A DNA stretch of 64,000 bases, from assembly GCA_008360975.2 (NCBI GenBank), contig CM039182.1, forward strand, positions 61,478,016 to 61,542,015. Reading direction: 5' to 3'. Positions 12,783-25,800 of the stretch are shown here, one piece after another (positions within the stretch are counted from its first letter, which is position 1; each line of letters opens with the position of its first letter). Origin of the DNA: Lichenostomus cassidix. Its lineage: Eukaryota; Chordata; Aves; Passeriformes; Meliphagidae. A program made the translations under genes and the position numbers. The notes under the pieces are model-generated. The model saw only the letters and a program-made list of their open reading frames with translations, ran no database searches and was not told where the DNA came from.

Positions 12783-12821
12783 CTTTGGTCCTAATGGTCC
12801 ACGCTGTCTTCCTGCAGAACC
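12783..12821 (-). CDS. COL15A1: COL15A1 39-nt exon with a four-residue imperfection
   Basis: The exon encodes GSA GRQR GPL GPK in phase 0 (acceptor tttttatag, donor gtacaa). The second unit has four residues (GRQR), so Gly spacing slips by one and then recovers. Its length is not a multiple of 9, unlike its neighbours. Flanking exons (GPK before, GER after) support it. The donor is weaker than most in this gene. Confidence 0.83.
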
Positions 12822-15262
12822 CTATAAAAATGCACTGAATTTACTGGTAAATCCACATAGCATGTCATAATAAATTTTCTCAGAAAAAACCCCAAATTCA
12901 TAACCAAAACGGTTACAAAAACAATCTTGGAGACCTGTAGTATAATCAGAGAATAATAAAAGGTAAGCATTGTTCTGATAAATAACGCCTACTCTTCTAT
13001 GTCATCATGCAAAGAACTAAAGATTTCTGCTTCTTACAAAGACAGCTTTAGTGTTGTCACTTCATATTGAATGTATTTTTTAAAAATATTAGAAATAAAG
13101 TTAATCAAGTGCATTTGTTGCAAGGGATTGCTTTCAATTAATTTGCCTTCTTGGATAAAATTCAGATATCTTACCAATTTAGAGGCAATGCAGTCTGGCT
13201 AAGTTTAAAGGCAGTTTCCCAAAGTGTTTCTTTCAAGAAACATTTGGAAATTCAAATTCCTCTCTTGTCTCTATATGGTGACATCAGCTGTAAAGTACAA
13301 TTATGACGATTTGATGGTAAAATGGACAACAGTCCATTATTACTCATTTCAGAAAGTTGAATGGAAAAGGAATTCGACAGACTAACTGAGTTGTCTTTAT
13401 CTGGAATATGAAGATGCTAATATACACTAATGCTAAATAATGAGAAAACACCAATGAAACTTTACACTGATCTGTGGAAGAAAGAGAACAGAAACTCTGG
13501 AAATGCAAGCTGAGCCATCAGAAAAAGTGAATTTGTCATTTCTTCTTCAAAACACACCACTACTTTCTGATAGAAGATTAATAAAAACTGCAATAGATAC
13601 AAAGGGAGAGCCAATAAATGTAATTTATTTCCTAGCAGCTGTTTTGAGTTACAGCCCACTTAGAAGCAGATATGCTGTTTTCACCTAAACACCACTGGGT
13701 ACTCTGGAGTTGTGATAAGTGTAAATGCCTCATAATGCAGTACCAGTAAGTATGTAAAAGCATTTTCATGATTATTGAGTAATTCTTATTTCTCTTATCT
13801 TCTTTTTTTCATCTTCCTTCTTTACTGACTCAAACTTTGCAGAGTAATTAAGCAGTTAACAGGAAAATTTTGTTCAACTGCAACAAGACATTTTTCAAAT
13901 ATTTATAGCTGAGTGACTTGGAAACAATGCCTGTTATAAAACCAAAGGTGAGAATAAGGCTGTGACTAAGGCAGGTCAGAATGCACAGTTTTGGTCCTAG
14001 TTTTAGACACCTCCTTATTTCAGCTAACAAATTCAATACTTATTTTTGTAACTGTATCTTTTGTGCCCCTTTTTAGTATTTAGGAAAAGACAGAAGAGGG
14101 GGGCAAAATTCTCTAAGCCATCAAATTGAGTCAGCTGTAATGCCAGTGACTCACAGTCACCAGTACTTTAAACCAACACAGCAAAGAGCAGCTCAAAGTC
14201 ACTCCTGCCTCCAGTGTTCAGTTGGTTTCTGATGATCCCTGGAGTCATAGAAAGAGGACTTTACAGGCCTGTGGAGGCCATCTAATCCAATTACCCCCTC
14301 AAAGCAGAAATGTCACCAGCTTCAGGTCAGGTCAGTCATGTCTCCGTCCAGGAAAGTCTCAATGACTTCAAGATCAGATCTTCTGCAACCTCCCTAGGCA
14401 AATTGCCCCAGTTCTGCAACCAACCTCCTAATGAACAGCCTTCTCCTAAGGCTTAGCCTGAGCATCTCAAGCTGTAAATTGTGACCACTGTCTCTAGTTG
14501 CAGCATCTGGCACTGCAAGGAACAGTTTGGCTTAATTGTATTTGCAGTTGCCCGTCAGAGACTCATAAGCAGCTACTGGATCGTGCCTTTGTCTCCTTTT
14601 GTTGCCAGACTAAACCACTGGACCTCCTATTGTTAAGAATGACAATAAATCCAAATTATCTGGTAGGTACTGATATATTTTATTCCCATATTTCCTAGTT
14701 GATGATTTAAGTGGCCCACACAAGCAAAAGATGTCCTGAGACACACTGATGGAGAAAAAAGCATCCCTTTGCCTGTGACATTGCTTGCTAACTACTGGGA
14801 AAAATTTTTTAGTTTGAAAGTGGTATGTCAGATTACACACACTTGATTGTCAAACTATAACATTTCAGTTTCAACTTCATATATGTGATGATTCACTATC
14901 GTATGAAAGAAGGGAATCTATTAGGGTGAAAGAAGAAATAGAGAGCCAGATAACATGAAAACCCTTATTTCACCCCTTAATATCTCAAAAACATATTAGA
15001 GCAGAATCTAAAAATCATTAGCTAATGAGGTTTCACAGAAATACCATTCAGATTCTTTGGAGGACACAATCATTGTAATAGCATTCCAGGGCAAGTGAGT
15101 CCAGTTCAATGTAGTGATTCTCAACCTATGCTTGACTCGGGCTATATGTATCCAAAAAGCAGAAAGGAGGACACTTTTGTTTTGAAAAACCCCAGAACAA
15201 ACCAAACCAAACCAACAACCCAACAACAAATTACACTCTCCTCCCCCAAAACATCCACTTAC
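12822..15262 (-). other. Intron with an old CR1 fragment
   Basis: Only the CR1 remnant at about 14245-14640 is recognised. The remainder shows no gene or repeat family. Confidence 0.7.
14245..14640 (-). mobile_element. CR1 LINE fragment, old
   Basis: The + strand shows the reversed CR1 3' pattern: tcatagaaagaggacttt, then ggaggccatctaatccaatt, later cttctcctaaggcttagcctga. Strongly diverged, boundaries approximate, no coding capacity. Confidence 0.6.
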
Positions 15263-15331
15263 CTTTGGCCCCCTCGATCCTGGAATTCTTGATACACTTA
15301 ACAGGTTGATGCTACCTGATCCTTCCATGTC
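15263..15331 (-). CDS. COL15A1: COL15A1 exon: acidic break with GSGS, back into triplets
   Basis: This 69-nt phase-0 exon (acceptor ttccattag, donor gtaagt) encodes DMEGSGSINLLSVSRIPGSR and then GPK. The DMEGSGS motif follows LGFE of the previous exon. This matches the EGSGS-then-LL pattern I recall for the second non-collagenous segment of collagen XV and is another likely glycosaminoglycan site. Triplet register resumes at GSR GPK. Confidence 0.94.
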
Positions 15332-18300
15332 CTAATGGAAGAGAAAAAATGCTACACAATTTAAGAATTTATCTCTTTTTTTATTTTTCTTTTTTTTCAA
15401 CTGCTCTATTTTCTGAAGTTCTGTAAAACCTGGAAGCATACTGAACACAAATATTTTTGTGTTCAGAAAATTATCTTTTCTCATTGACTGTTTTTTTGAG
15501 AAAAATGGATGATCTTGAGATAGGCTCTACTCAGATGTGATAAAAACATGTTGGTCTTCCTTACAGAAACTCTTCTTTTTACTATCTTGCGAACTTGACA
15601 CCATTGCTTCAGCATTTCAGGCTGAACAGCATCTGGCAGAAGTGCAACATTATGCACTGTGTTTAAGCACAATTTTAAGCAGTATTTTTCTGTTTAGCAT
15701 TTACCTGCCACCCACCTATAGAAACACTATGACTAGTATGGGTTAGCAGAACTGATATATGGTAGGGAGAACTTGCAAACAGTTTGTTAAGAGCAGCAAT
15801 TGTTTTTCCCAAATAAAGGTCCTTCCTAGTTCTCACAGTTGAATGTTGAACTCCTTCTTACAATACTGCTTACTGAAATTGAGCAGAAAAAAAATTGCAC
15901 CGTCAAGTTGTAGAATTAATTATGTTGAAGGAGATCTCAGAGGCTGCCCAGCCCCTCCTGTCAAAAGCAGTGTCACCACTGATTTCCCATCAGGTTGTTT
16001 AGGACTTCGTCCCCTCAGGCCTTGGAACCTTCTAGAGATGAAGGTTAAGTGTTCTCCACACTAAGCAAGCTCAGTTCCCTGAGGCTTATCTTATAGGTCA
16101 TTTGCTCCAGCCCACTGTCCATTTCCATTTCCCTCTGCTGACTTCAGAAATAAGTCTCTGTGTAGTGGGAGTCCTTGAGTGAAGCCTCCATATTTTCCAT
16201 GGAGATTTTTTAGCAGTTTAAAAGGAAACTACACAGAAAGAAGCAACCTCCCTCCAGCTTCCATCATTCTTCAACTTTACAGATCCACGGCAGAAGCAGG
16301 AGTTGCCAGTTCCAAAGCAGCAAAGAAATAAAATTGCAGGCTGTCATAATTGCTTGTTTCAGCCCCAGTGCCATCCATGTCATGCTCCTATCCCTTGGAT
16401 TATGACCAGTCTAAACAAGTCAGACTGTGCTTCAAAACATCTGGATGAACCATGTCAGCAGTGAAATGTTCAATTGCTTTTAGCTTCAGTTTTAGTTGCA
16501 GCTGTGCTGGCTTAATTGTTTCTTTTTTCTGAAAAGGGAAAATCTTAATCTTTCTTTGTTCCACTTCGCTGCTTACAGCCACGCAGCCTTCATTTTTGAC
16601 ATCAGCATCATGTGTTCAATCCCTTCATTTTCCTTTAGATGACTAAAATGACTTTTGGGGTGAGAGTGTTCTCTAAAATTTTAGTGAATTAAATTGGCTT
16701 GTGGAAGAATTGGTGGAATACTTAATGTTAGTGCATGTGAAGGGCAGGCAGGTGCCAGGAATGTCTGTACACAGGAGAAGGGACAGGGGCAAAGGAGAAT
16801 CGCCACCTCCTAGTGAGAACAAGCCCTTGTGTCAGCTGACCATGTTTAGAGGACCAATAATCCTGGCCTACTTAGCCTTCTGCCAGTCAGGGACTTGAAA
16901 TGGCTCAGGTTAGCACAGGTGGGATGCACTCAGGAGATGGTGTAAGAAAAAGCATGAGACACCAACTAGATGACCTTCAGCTACTATTGAATGACAGCTT
17001 AATGCCGAAGGTATGGAAAACATTGTCTGACTGACTCTACTAAAAAAGAGAGATCTTGTTCTTTTGACCTTTTCTGCCAACTCCACAAGAGTAAGAGAAG
17101 CAGAAGGAATGCACAGCTGGAATCAGATCCTTCCTTTTGGGGGACCAAGGTGAGAGACCTTTCATGCAACTTCACCTGAGATTGACTGAATGTTATTCAC
17201 TTTCATTCTGCTCCTCCATCGAATATCAGTGTATCAAATACCAACAGAGAATCCCCTCATATTCTCTTTGGCCTGTTTAACCAAATGCTCACTGCTTAGG
17301 GTAAACCACAAAATGTGTTTCTGGGTCCTTTCTCTTGATTGCACTGTGCCAGTCTGTTTTTCCCTTTAAGGGAGCGCTTGATGCCTGCTTTAAATGACAC
17401 ATCATCTCTTTTGACATCTGCATGTTTTAAATGGGTTTACCAGGTACCTTCTGCAGCTCAAACTGTTCTTTTGGCAAGCATAAGTGCCAGCAAACACCAT
17501 GCCATTTGGTTTTTGCACATAGCTGATCACAGATGCTAACAAGTGCTAACAGGAGTGTTTTGCAGAAACAGCCTTACAGCAATAAACAGACTGCCAACGA
17601 AAAGGTAGTGTCACCCTAACAAACTGTCAGACCATGGTGCTGCCTCAACAGATGGCAGGGGTGGGCATCCAAAAGATCAACTACAGCTAGCAAGCCTGTT
17701 TACATTAGTAATCCTCTCAGGGAAACGACAATCATGCCAATTTTGTTTGGAATAGATGATAAAGTTTAAGATGAAGCCAGTCAAGATACTTCTACTGCAG
17801 TTAGAGCTCAGTTCCTTCTGTGTTTGCATCCATAAACGTGGGGACTCCCAGTTTTCACTCTCTCCTGCCCAATCCGCTAAGTTTCCTCCTCTGAGACTTA
17901 GTGGCAGAGTTGGATCCTAAGCATCCAATTGCAGGAGGACTCTTTAGTGACATAATCAGGCCATGTTGCCTTCTAGTGAAATAGTGCAAATGGGGAAAAG
18001 TGGAGAATGTCTTAAGAATGGGCCCTCACAGGTCACAGAAGATGACTGTAAGTCAGAGAAGCCATCATTCTGGGCTAAAACTCCTACCAGGCCTGGGATG
18101 AAGATGTGACTTGCCAGTGGTCCTTAACTCATTCTGAGACAACTAGATATTTATTCAAGGGAGACTCTGTACCAGCCTTTGTAGTGTGCCTAAGATAAGA
18201 CAAAGGACTGTTTGTATGCTTAGACCTGGTGCTGTTCCTTGCTAACAATTTCAGTGCTGGCAATTGAGAACTTGTGAATTTCTAGAGAGAGCTTTTGCCC

Positions 18301-19200
18301 ATTGAAATTCACTGACATCAGTGAGATTAATAACCAGTAGTGCATACAGTACAATATTATTTGGTCATACATCAGAAAGCAAATCTAAACAAGCATTAGT
18401 GGTCATGCCTGTATAACCTCAAAGCATCTACAAAGAAAAGAAACACAAAAGAGGTGGGGTAGATACTAAAAGAAACATGTAAGTAAACTGCTATCTTTCA
18501 AACACCACCACTTGACTGCAGCAGTTCTACAGAGGGCCAGTAGTTTTGGTCAAACATTCTTCTCTGATGAGACTGCCCTGAGTTACTATGCAAACTTTAT
18601 TATATCCCATCACATAAAAATCTCTGGAAAGACTTTCCTAAGCCAAACAGCTAAATAAGAATTAAAAAATGCATGGAAAAAAAGGAAAAAAAAATAAAAG
18701 GAAGACACAAATGTGAATGTTGATATTGACAATTTCTCCACCTCTCTTCCACAAAGATGGTAATATTAGCAGCAGCCCTAATTCTTGAACCTGGGTGTTC
18801 TTCCCTTGCCTTTGTGTATTGCAAAGCCACTTTCTGCTCCAACATCATCCAAATGAGTAGCTCTAATATAACATATAAAACTCATTTTGAGCTTGCCAGA
18901 TCTCATGTTTTAAAGTGATGAATGTATTATTTGAAGAAGTAGGATAAGTAGCATCTGAAATTTTATATTTTTAATAACATTTAATAACACTTAATAACAT
19001 TTTTGTTCTAAATAGAAAAGGCCATGAGGTCAGAAATGACCAACATGTGTCAGTCCTTGGCAAATTTCAATCTAGAACTAATTACTCTATCTGTCACCAA
19101 TTCAGCCTTAAATACCAATGAAATATATAGGTGATCACACTGTCTCTCCTCTGGAGGAAGTATGTCCAAAGTTACAACAAACTTCAGAATAGCAAAATAC
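15332..19200 (-). other. Intron with one CR1 remnant
   Basis: A CR1 remnant lies at about 15920-16130. The A-rich stretch near 18660-18705 is low complexity. No exon or RNA gene was seen in the rest. Confidence 0.7.
15920..16130 (-). mobile_element. CR1 LINE remnant, old
   Basis: The + strand carries gagatctcagaggctgccca and caagctcagttccctgaggc, which resemble the reverse of the CR1 region around the reverse-transcriptase 3' end. Low identity; could be another LINE. Confidence 0.45.
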
Positions 19201-19353
19201 CTCAAATCCCAAGCTGTAACTTAGTCCTGGTGGTCCAGGAGGTCCAGGGGGCCCAGGAGGCCCAGGAGGTCCTGGTGGTCCAGGTTTTCCGGGAGACCCA
19301 ATAGGGCCAGCTTCTCCTTTGGGGCCTATTGATCCAGTGACTCCAGTATCACC
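19201..19353 (-). CDS. COL15A1: COL15A1 exon: (GPP)6 run and exit to non-collagenous break
   Basis: This 153-nt phase-0 exon (acceptor ttatttttag, donor gtattt) encodes [24 protein letters not shown], six consecutive GPP triplets, then leaves register with GLSYSLGFE. The GPP run followed by a break ending LGFE is, as I recall it, closely matched in mammalian collagen XV and is a strong orthology signal. GPP repeats give the highest triple-helix stability. Confidence 0.95.
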
Positions 19354-19424
19354 CTAAAATAAAAAGTCAATCTATTGATATGTTGAATATGCCTAAGCAG
19401 AGGCAAATAAGTAGATTTATAAGA

Positions 19425-19760
19425 TCACAGAATGGTTTGGGTTGGAAAGTTCATCAAGATTTCAATCCCTCTGCCATGAGCAGGGATACCTTCTACTAGA
19501 CCAGGTTGGTCAACACCACATCCAACCCGGCCTTGAACAGGAAGAGGGAGAGGTCCAGGAAGAGGTCATCCACTGATCATGTTCATGGCACTCCCCCAGA
19601 CTTGCTCCAACAGGTCCATCCCTTTCTTGTGCTGGGGGTCCCAGAGCTGGACACAGTAGTCCAGGTGGGCTCTCATGAGGGCAGAGTAGAGACAGAGTAT
19701 CACCTCTCTCAATCTGCTGGTCACATGTGTGGGTTCTGGCTGAGCTGGAGTTTGTTTTTC
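19425..19760 (-). mobile_element. CR1 LINE fragment with reverse-transcriptase C-terminal remnant
   Basis: On the minus strand a frame reads REVILCLYSALMRAHLDYCV and then QLWDPQHKK, the familiar conserved segment after the CR1 reverse transcriptase. The 3' end is the reversed phrase aatggtttgggttggaaag at the left. An internal segment appears missing or rearranged, because the 3' UTR phrase and the coding phrase are closer than in a full element. Confidence 0.8.
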
Positions 19761-19781
19761 CCACATCAGCCCTCACAGTGC

Positions 19782-20171
19782 TGTGCTTTGAATTGGTAGC
19801 TGGAAGGGTATTGATAACACTCCAGTGTTTTGTCTGCTACTGAGCAGCACTGGCACAGCATCAGCTCTGTCTCTTTAACATTCTCTCCCCTCCATGAGGT
19901 GCTGGGAGTGTGCAAGATCCTGGAGGCTAAACACAACGAGGCTAAACCCAAATAAACCAAAAGGTTATGTTATTCCATCCCATATGACATCAGCTCAGAT
20001 AGGAAAGCTTTTTTTGCCTTTGCTTATACAGACGCAAACTTTCACTTTCTTTTTGCTTTAATAAACTGCCTTATCTCAACCTACATGTTGTTTTCCATCT
20101 TGTTCTCTCTCCCCTGTCCTGCTAGGAAGGGGAGTGAGAGAACAGCATCCAACCAAGGTTAACCCACTACA
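19782..20171 (+). mobile_element. ERVL-like solo LTR, diverged
   Basis: A 390-bp segment from tgtgctttgaattggtagc to ttaacccactaca, with an aataaa signal at 20060-20065 followed by a pyrimidine-rich U5-like region. Its 3' part resembles segments at about 21880-22062 and 42960-43131. No convincing target-site duplication remains, so ends are approximate. Confidence 0.6.
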
Positions 20172-20330
20172 CCACGCTTCATAGAGAAGCATGTTGGACA
20201 ACTGAGAAGCCAATTTGTCCACTTTATTAGGCTACACAATAATAATCTTAGAGATTTCTCAGCCCTTTTCAGTAATGTGCTGTATCACAATGATACTGTC
20301 ATTCTATAAAGACATTGCCTTTTTTGTTAC

Positions 20331-20366
20331 CTTTGGACCAACAGAACCAGGTAGACCTTGATCACC
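20331..20366 (-). CDS. COL15A1: COL15A1 36-nt exon, four triplets
   Basis: The exon encodes GDQGLPGSVGPK in phase 0. The acceptor has a 14-T polypyrimidine tract directly before cag; the donor is gtaaca, which is moderate. Register is continuous with both neighbours (GEK before, GDT after). A polyA run on the + strand at about 20370-20383 is this same tract. Confidence 0.92.
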
Positions 20367-21879
20367 CTGTAAAAAAAAAAAAAATCTAAATACTTAGAAT
20401 AAGAATATTAGGCAACAAAACAACATTCATGGTATTTTTCCTTAACAAAAATGCCCAAAGAGTTCTGTGTTGTTTAATTTGATGTCCTTTACATGAAGTC
20501 CTTCATCTGAAACATCAGACTTCTTAGTGAAAAAGAAAACTATCTGTAATTCAGGAGTTATAATAACATATTAATAGCTTTGGCCTGGTATCCTGACAGG
20601 ACTCAATCTTGTATTTCAATTATTGCTGCAGATTTTAAGGGTTTGGAGCACACAGAATTAAACATTGCAGGTCACATCCTCATGCTTCTAAACAAAAATA
20701 TCAAAATTGCCATGGGATATAAAGAAGTGGAATCTGGTCCCACTCAGGTTGTCTAGGGCACCTTTCCAAACACAGGATATGATGACTAGAAAGATTTTAA
20801 GGTTTCTCTGCAACAATCAAGATTTTATCAAGAGTTGCTTTTATACACTTTACTTGCATACTGTTTTTTTTCCATTTCTAGTTCATGGAATAGACAGAAT
20901 GACATGGCATGCAAATAATTCTTTTTCAAATTGCTCTGAATCTAGTGGAATTAATTTTTATATTGGCTAGATCCTGTCCTTATTCACTCAGAAGAAATAC
21001 TATTTGAGTAAAATCTGAAAAAAATTAGTAAGCACCAGGAGTAAAATTATAATTTCTTTCCTAAAAGCAATGGCGGAACTCCATGCCAAATGTCACTGAA
21101 CAAACTGAATTTACTTTCAGTGCATTCTGTTGTTTCTTCCTGTAATCTTCTCTGGATTAATTTGGAATAATGATCAAAACAGACATTGTAATATAAATTA
21201 AATCAAGGTTTTCAGAAAAAAAAAATGGAAAAGTACACTTACCTGTATTTAATAGGTACAAATACATAGTACTTCAATTGTAATTGAACTTTTATCAAAT
21301 ATACATAGTGTAGCAAACAGACACAGTGAGGCAAAACGTTTGTTCATTTTTTTGAGGATTATTATTTTAAAAAAAAATTGATTTCTCTTCTGATTGCTTC
21401 CCTTTCCACATCAGTCTCTTTCTTTAATATGTGATTCATGTTCAGTTTACTTCAGCTAGACTTCTTTCTGTTCTTAGGCTTCCTCATGTAAAACACACAC
21501 CACTGATCACAATGGACACAGGTTTCAGATGCCTGCTTTGTAACACACATACTGCACTGCCTGGATAGCTGCTGTTCCCATGTGTGTTGCACTTTACCAA
21601 CCTCAAGCTTTTGATATCACAACTCAGAACCTTCAGCCTCCAGAGTTAAAAATAAATCAATATTCTGGCCATTTAAGGCTTGCCTTTTCATTTCCCTTAT
21701 AGTGTGTGAACTTACAATGTACACTTGGGAATTTACTTTCAAGTTCTTGTGTATGAAGTGTGTTGTAGAAGCTCACTAGAGGATGAAATTGTCCTATAGT
21801 TTTTGTCTTTGTTTTCTCCAAATACTTCTTGAAGTGGAGTGCAAAAAAACGGTGCTTAAAATAATGTTCCGATTAGCAA

Positions 21880-22062
21880 TAGATAAGATTAATTTCCCCA
21901 AGTCTAGTCTATTTAGCCTGTAACAGTAATTGCTGAGTGATCTCTCTGTCCTCATCTTGACCCATGAGCTTTTCATCATGTTTTCTCTCCCTGTCCAGTT
22001 GAGGAGGGGAGCAGTAGAACAGCTTTGGTGGGCACCTGGTGTCCAGCCAGGGTAGGCCATGA
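21880..22062 (+). mobile_element. ERV LTR 3' fragment
   Basis: The phrases tctctccctgtccagttgag, ggtgggcacctggtgtccag and ccagggtaggcc form an LTR U5-like end related to the element at 19782-20171. The 5' part is missing or unrecognisable. Confidence 0.5.
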
Positions 22063-22103
22063 GTTTGTTTCCTGTTTGCCAGATTAAATGGTTTGTGCTC
22101 CTT

Positions 22104-22366
22104 TGTCGCTGTTGAGCCGCTAGCAGAGTAAAGAAGAACCAGTTCTCAGTGGCAAGAAGGACAGACCTTTATTGTTTTGATTTCATCATATATATAGAGT
22201 TTTCAAAGGTCACCCAGATTGGTCGGCCAGAAGCCTCCCCCTAGGCCTGATTGGCCAGGCCTGCACCGTCCAGATCTTGGGACACTGTTTTTAATAACAT
22301 CCAAACTTTATCTTTATTTATAAAACACAAGAAGAATTCTCATGGGAAAAGCCTGTGCTAGCCACA
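22104..22366 (-). mobile_element. Solo LTR, family A copy 3
   Basis: This 263-bp element starts tgtcgctgttgagccgc and ends gctagccaca, flanked by a perfect 6-bp duplication ctcctt (22098-22103 and 22367-22372). It has the same orientation as copy 1 and is close to it in sequence throughout. Confidence 0.92.
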
Positions 22367-22754
22367 CTCCTTCACGATCTTCTCACCGGTTTTATAATAT
22401 GTCATCAGTCTGTGCCAGGCTGGACTAGCTGGAGTTCTTTCTTTCTCCCTGCAGACTCACCTGTCTGAGCCTAGTCATGACTGGCTTTTTAGTGGTAAAT
22501 CACAACTGAGTAGTTCATGTTGCACGTCAAATATTGCATGCTGCAGAAAAGGAGACAGTATCCAATAGGAAATTCTGGATTTCTGAGTATGCCTTTTGAG
22601 ATGTGTTCTAATAAGCCATTAGTGTCTGGATTTCACTAAAAGATGTTGAAGCCAGACGCTACTGTGTTGCAGGGACAACTACTTATGATTTTTACAGCCC
22701 AGAATTGACAAAGATTTTCCACTGGAGTAGGAGCAAGACAGACATTTAATTTAC

Positions 22755-22817
22755 CTTTTCTCCCTTCCATCCTGGTGGGCCAACCACTCCATCACGGCCA
22801 GGAGGACCTTGGGGACC
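22755..22817 (-). CDS. COL15A1: COL15A1 exon: Gly-X-Y block
   Basis: This 63-nt phase-0 exon (acceptor catctacag, donor gtaaat) encodes seven unbroken triplets, GPQGPPGRDGVVGPPGWKGE plus K. It continues the register from GPE in the previous exon and passes it to GDQ in the next. The GWKGEK end resembles a GMKGEK run that I recall in mammalian collagen XV. It carries an RD dipeptide but no RGD. Confidence 0.94.
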
Positions 22818-25800
22818 CTGTAGATGACAGTAAATCTAAAGCAGGTGCCACTTGAGATCCAAAATTCTAGAACATGCGTGCAAGTATTTTGGACCAACCG
22901 ATGATACAGCATTATGAAAGACTAATGTGGAGCACCTCACACCATTAAGCTTTAACACTTTTATTTCTCATCTTCTGAGAGTTTGGCTTTGTATCAAACC
23001 AGTATTTAAATATATTTTAATAGAAAAATGTATACAACAATCATAAAATAATGAACAAAAACAAACCCCAGCATCATGTAAACATTAACATGCAAAATAT
23101 TGGTGTTACATAAGCAGGTTTTGACAACACTGTAAAAGATGTGATGGGGTGAAATTCCCAGGCACCTCAGTTACCCTCACATTTTGTAAATGTCAGTGCT
23201 AGATGAGACCCAGTTGGGGAAACCTTGGTACTGACAAGATCAGAACATGGCCAGGTTTTCTGTGTTGTAGAATCATAAAATCATTAAAAGCACTTGTGAT
23301 ATAGAGGTAATGGTGTCAAACAGGAGACTTCGGCGTTGTCACTGCAAACGTGAAAGCCAGTAGGCTGACAGAGGTCTTGATTAATACAACTCTAGTGATA
23401 TTCTCACATGGGAACAATGAGGCTGGGCTGCATGTGGGGGAGCGCTTGGTTTAGTCAGACTCATTTTGCCAGGTGTTCCTGGGTAGCTGAGCCTGGAGGT
23501 GCATTCCTACACTTTTAGGAGCAGTACTCCTAAAAAGTTCTTCTGCAGAAAACAAGGCACTGCCACTTTGCTTTCCTTGATGGTGCTAATATTGTTCATG
23601 ACATTCACTTCAATTTTGCCTTTAAAAGTGTATGTTGAGGTCTCCATCCAATTTCCGGTGTTGTATCCATGACTTGTACCCTGCATGCATTTGAGTGAGC
23701 AGGAAGTCTTAGAAACACTGGCTTTGTAGGGTCAACCAGTCAATCAGTACAGGTACTAAGTCCAGCCCTCAGTAACTAGACATACAAGAAGGGTAACAGG
23801 CATATTGCATGGCCTACATTTTAAAAATCTGGCTCTGAAAGTCTATAATTACATTTACAGGTGTATTACAGGTGTACATATTACCGGTGTGTATTCTGAC
23901 CTCTGGGGATTTTTAATCCATTTATTTGTTCATGTGTTTTGGGGGAGGATATAAATGGCTGCAGAAGGAGATAGAAAACATTGTTTTTCTCTGATGTTTC
24001 CACAATCATCACAAAGCCTCATTTTTCCTGCTCTCTTCCCCTCCCCCCACCCCCTTTCCCCCACCTCACACATTTGCTCTTCAGATGCACTGTATGTCAT
24101 AGAGTAACAAATGGATTTATTTTTAATATTAGAAATTATGAGAAACATTTTCAGTATGTTTCAAATATTTTCATATTATATTTTGGCATCATTACATAGA
24201 CGAGGATCAAAAAAGATATTGGGCTTAGAACAATAACTGTTCAAAAGTTTACTGATTACTTCCACTGTACTGTTTAGCAATTTTGAGGTTCATTGTGCTA
24301 AAACTGCTTATTTCCTTTAGAGCTTTGGAATAGTCTCTTTTATGTAGCTAGCAGGCAGCACTGGGAGATTTGTTATTCTCATCAGGGTATATTAGTGCAT
24401 TTGTGAGCAACCTCAAACAAAAAAATTATGATAGAAAATATCCTTATGCAATGCTATGAATCAATTTAACTTCATATACCATTTAGAAAATGTGTATTTA
24501 ATCAGATCAATACCATATCAATCTCAGATGCAGTGTGAAGCAGTTTGTACAGGGGTATTTCCCATTACAAAAGGCAGCCTTTGCTTAAACATTTCCAAGA
24601 CACATTTCTTGAGAGAAGAGATGCTATATCCCAAAGTCCTTGATTTAGCAAGGACTTAAGCCTGTCCACAACTCCAAGTAAGTGGCTGGTGCTCTGAAAT
24701 TAGAATTCACAGCTGAAAATCCTGAATAACACAAATGTGTTAAAGTGTTAGTGAGGACTACCAACCAAAAATTTCTGCTGGGAATTTATCTCACTTCATT
24801 TGTCCAGAGTGTGCAAATGTGTGCAAAACTTTGAAGAGCAGCATGCCAGTTTCTTGGGTCATTTGAAATTGTGGGAATGCATGGGTCTATACTGTTAATA
24901 GCTGGAGTTTTCCTTCAGCAGCCTGCAGATTTGTCCTGGTCTGATTCTTCTGAAAATGTACTTTAGAAGCCTGTTTAACATTTAACTTCTAGTTTTTAAA
25001 CTGATATATTTCCCAGGAACTACCCTGAAACCATGATTTCTGTTGCGTCAGAAAATTGACTGTCTACAAGTAATTTATGTTACTGCCTGTGAAATCCTAG
25101 ATTACACAAGAGGGAACACATTCATCTTTAAAATAAAAGATGAAGCAATATTTACTTCTCCATTTTCTTTGAATTCTTTTTTACATTATTATTTTGTGGC
25201 AAATTTTAGCACTGTATCCTAGACCATTCAAATTACTTTAAATACTAATGATATAGAAACAGCCAGAGTCAGGAAAGTTGAAAGTACATTTTGAGTTGCA
25301 AAGACAGTGTTATAGAGGATCTTTTAATCTAACACTGCACTTTTTCAAATGCAGTAAAACATTGGGGTAACTGTCTATTTTATAAAACTTGCCAATTCTC
25401 TTAAAATTACAGTCATAATTCTCAACATAATTTTATCTGTCTTGGATTCAGAAAAGAAAATAAAGGTTACTGTTGGGAGCTCAGCAGTTAGATGAAATCT
25501 GGCCAGCATTTCACACTTTTTTATTTTATAATGCCATCTGCATTACAATCAGTAGATGCAGAGAATAATGGATTTCATTGGCTTCTCACACATGTGCCTC
25601 TTGAATCCCACACTAAAGATTTTCAGGTGCTCAATTTCTTTCTGCACAAAAGATGCTGCTTTCCACCTGGATGGGCAAACAATTTTTAGATTTTGTATTA
25701 ACTCTCTACTTTGTTATCCTCAAAACAATTCCCGCCAAGACAGGTGAGAGATATTGACATCTCCTTTTTAACATCTGTCACCCATACACTTCCTTGATAT

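Larger units (their letters stand above)
19354..20330 (-). other. Intron filled by a CR1 fragment and an ERVL-like LTR
   Basis: Most of this 977-bp intron is transposable-element DNA (next two entries), leaving short flanks beside the exons. Confidence 0.75.
20367..22754 (-). other. Intron with two LTR elements
   Basis: The LTR fragment at about 21880 and the solo LTR at 22104 occupy the lower-numbered-exon-distal end. From 20384 to about 21880 I recognise nothing. Confidence 0.7.

Noticed and set aside
19510..19776. Minus-strand small proteins of 66 and 88 residues
   Set aside because: They are CR1 coding remnants (REVILCLYSALMRAHL) and their shadow frame.
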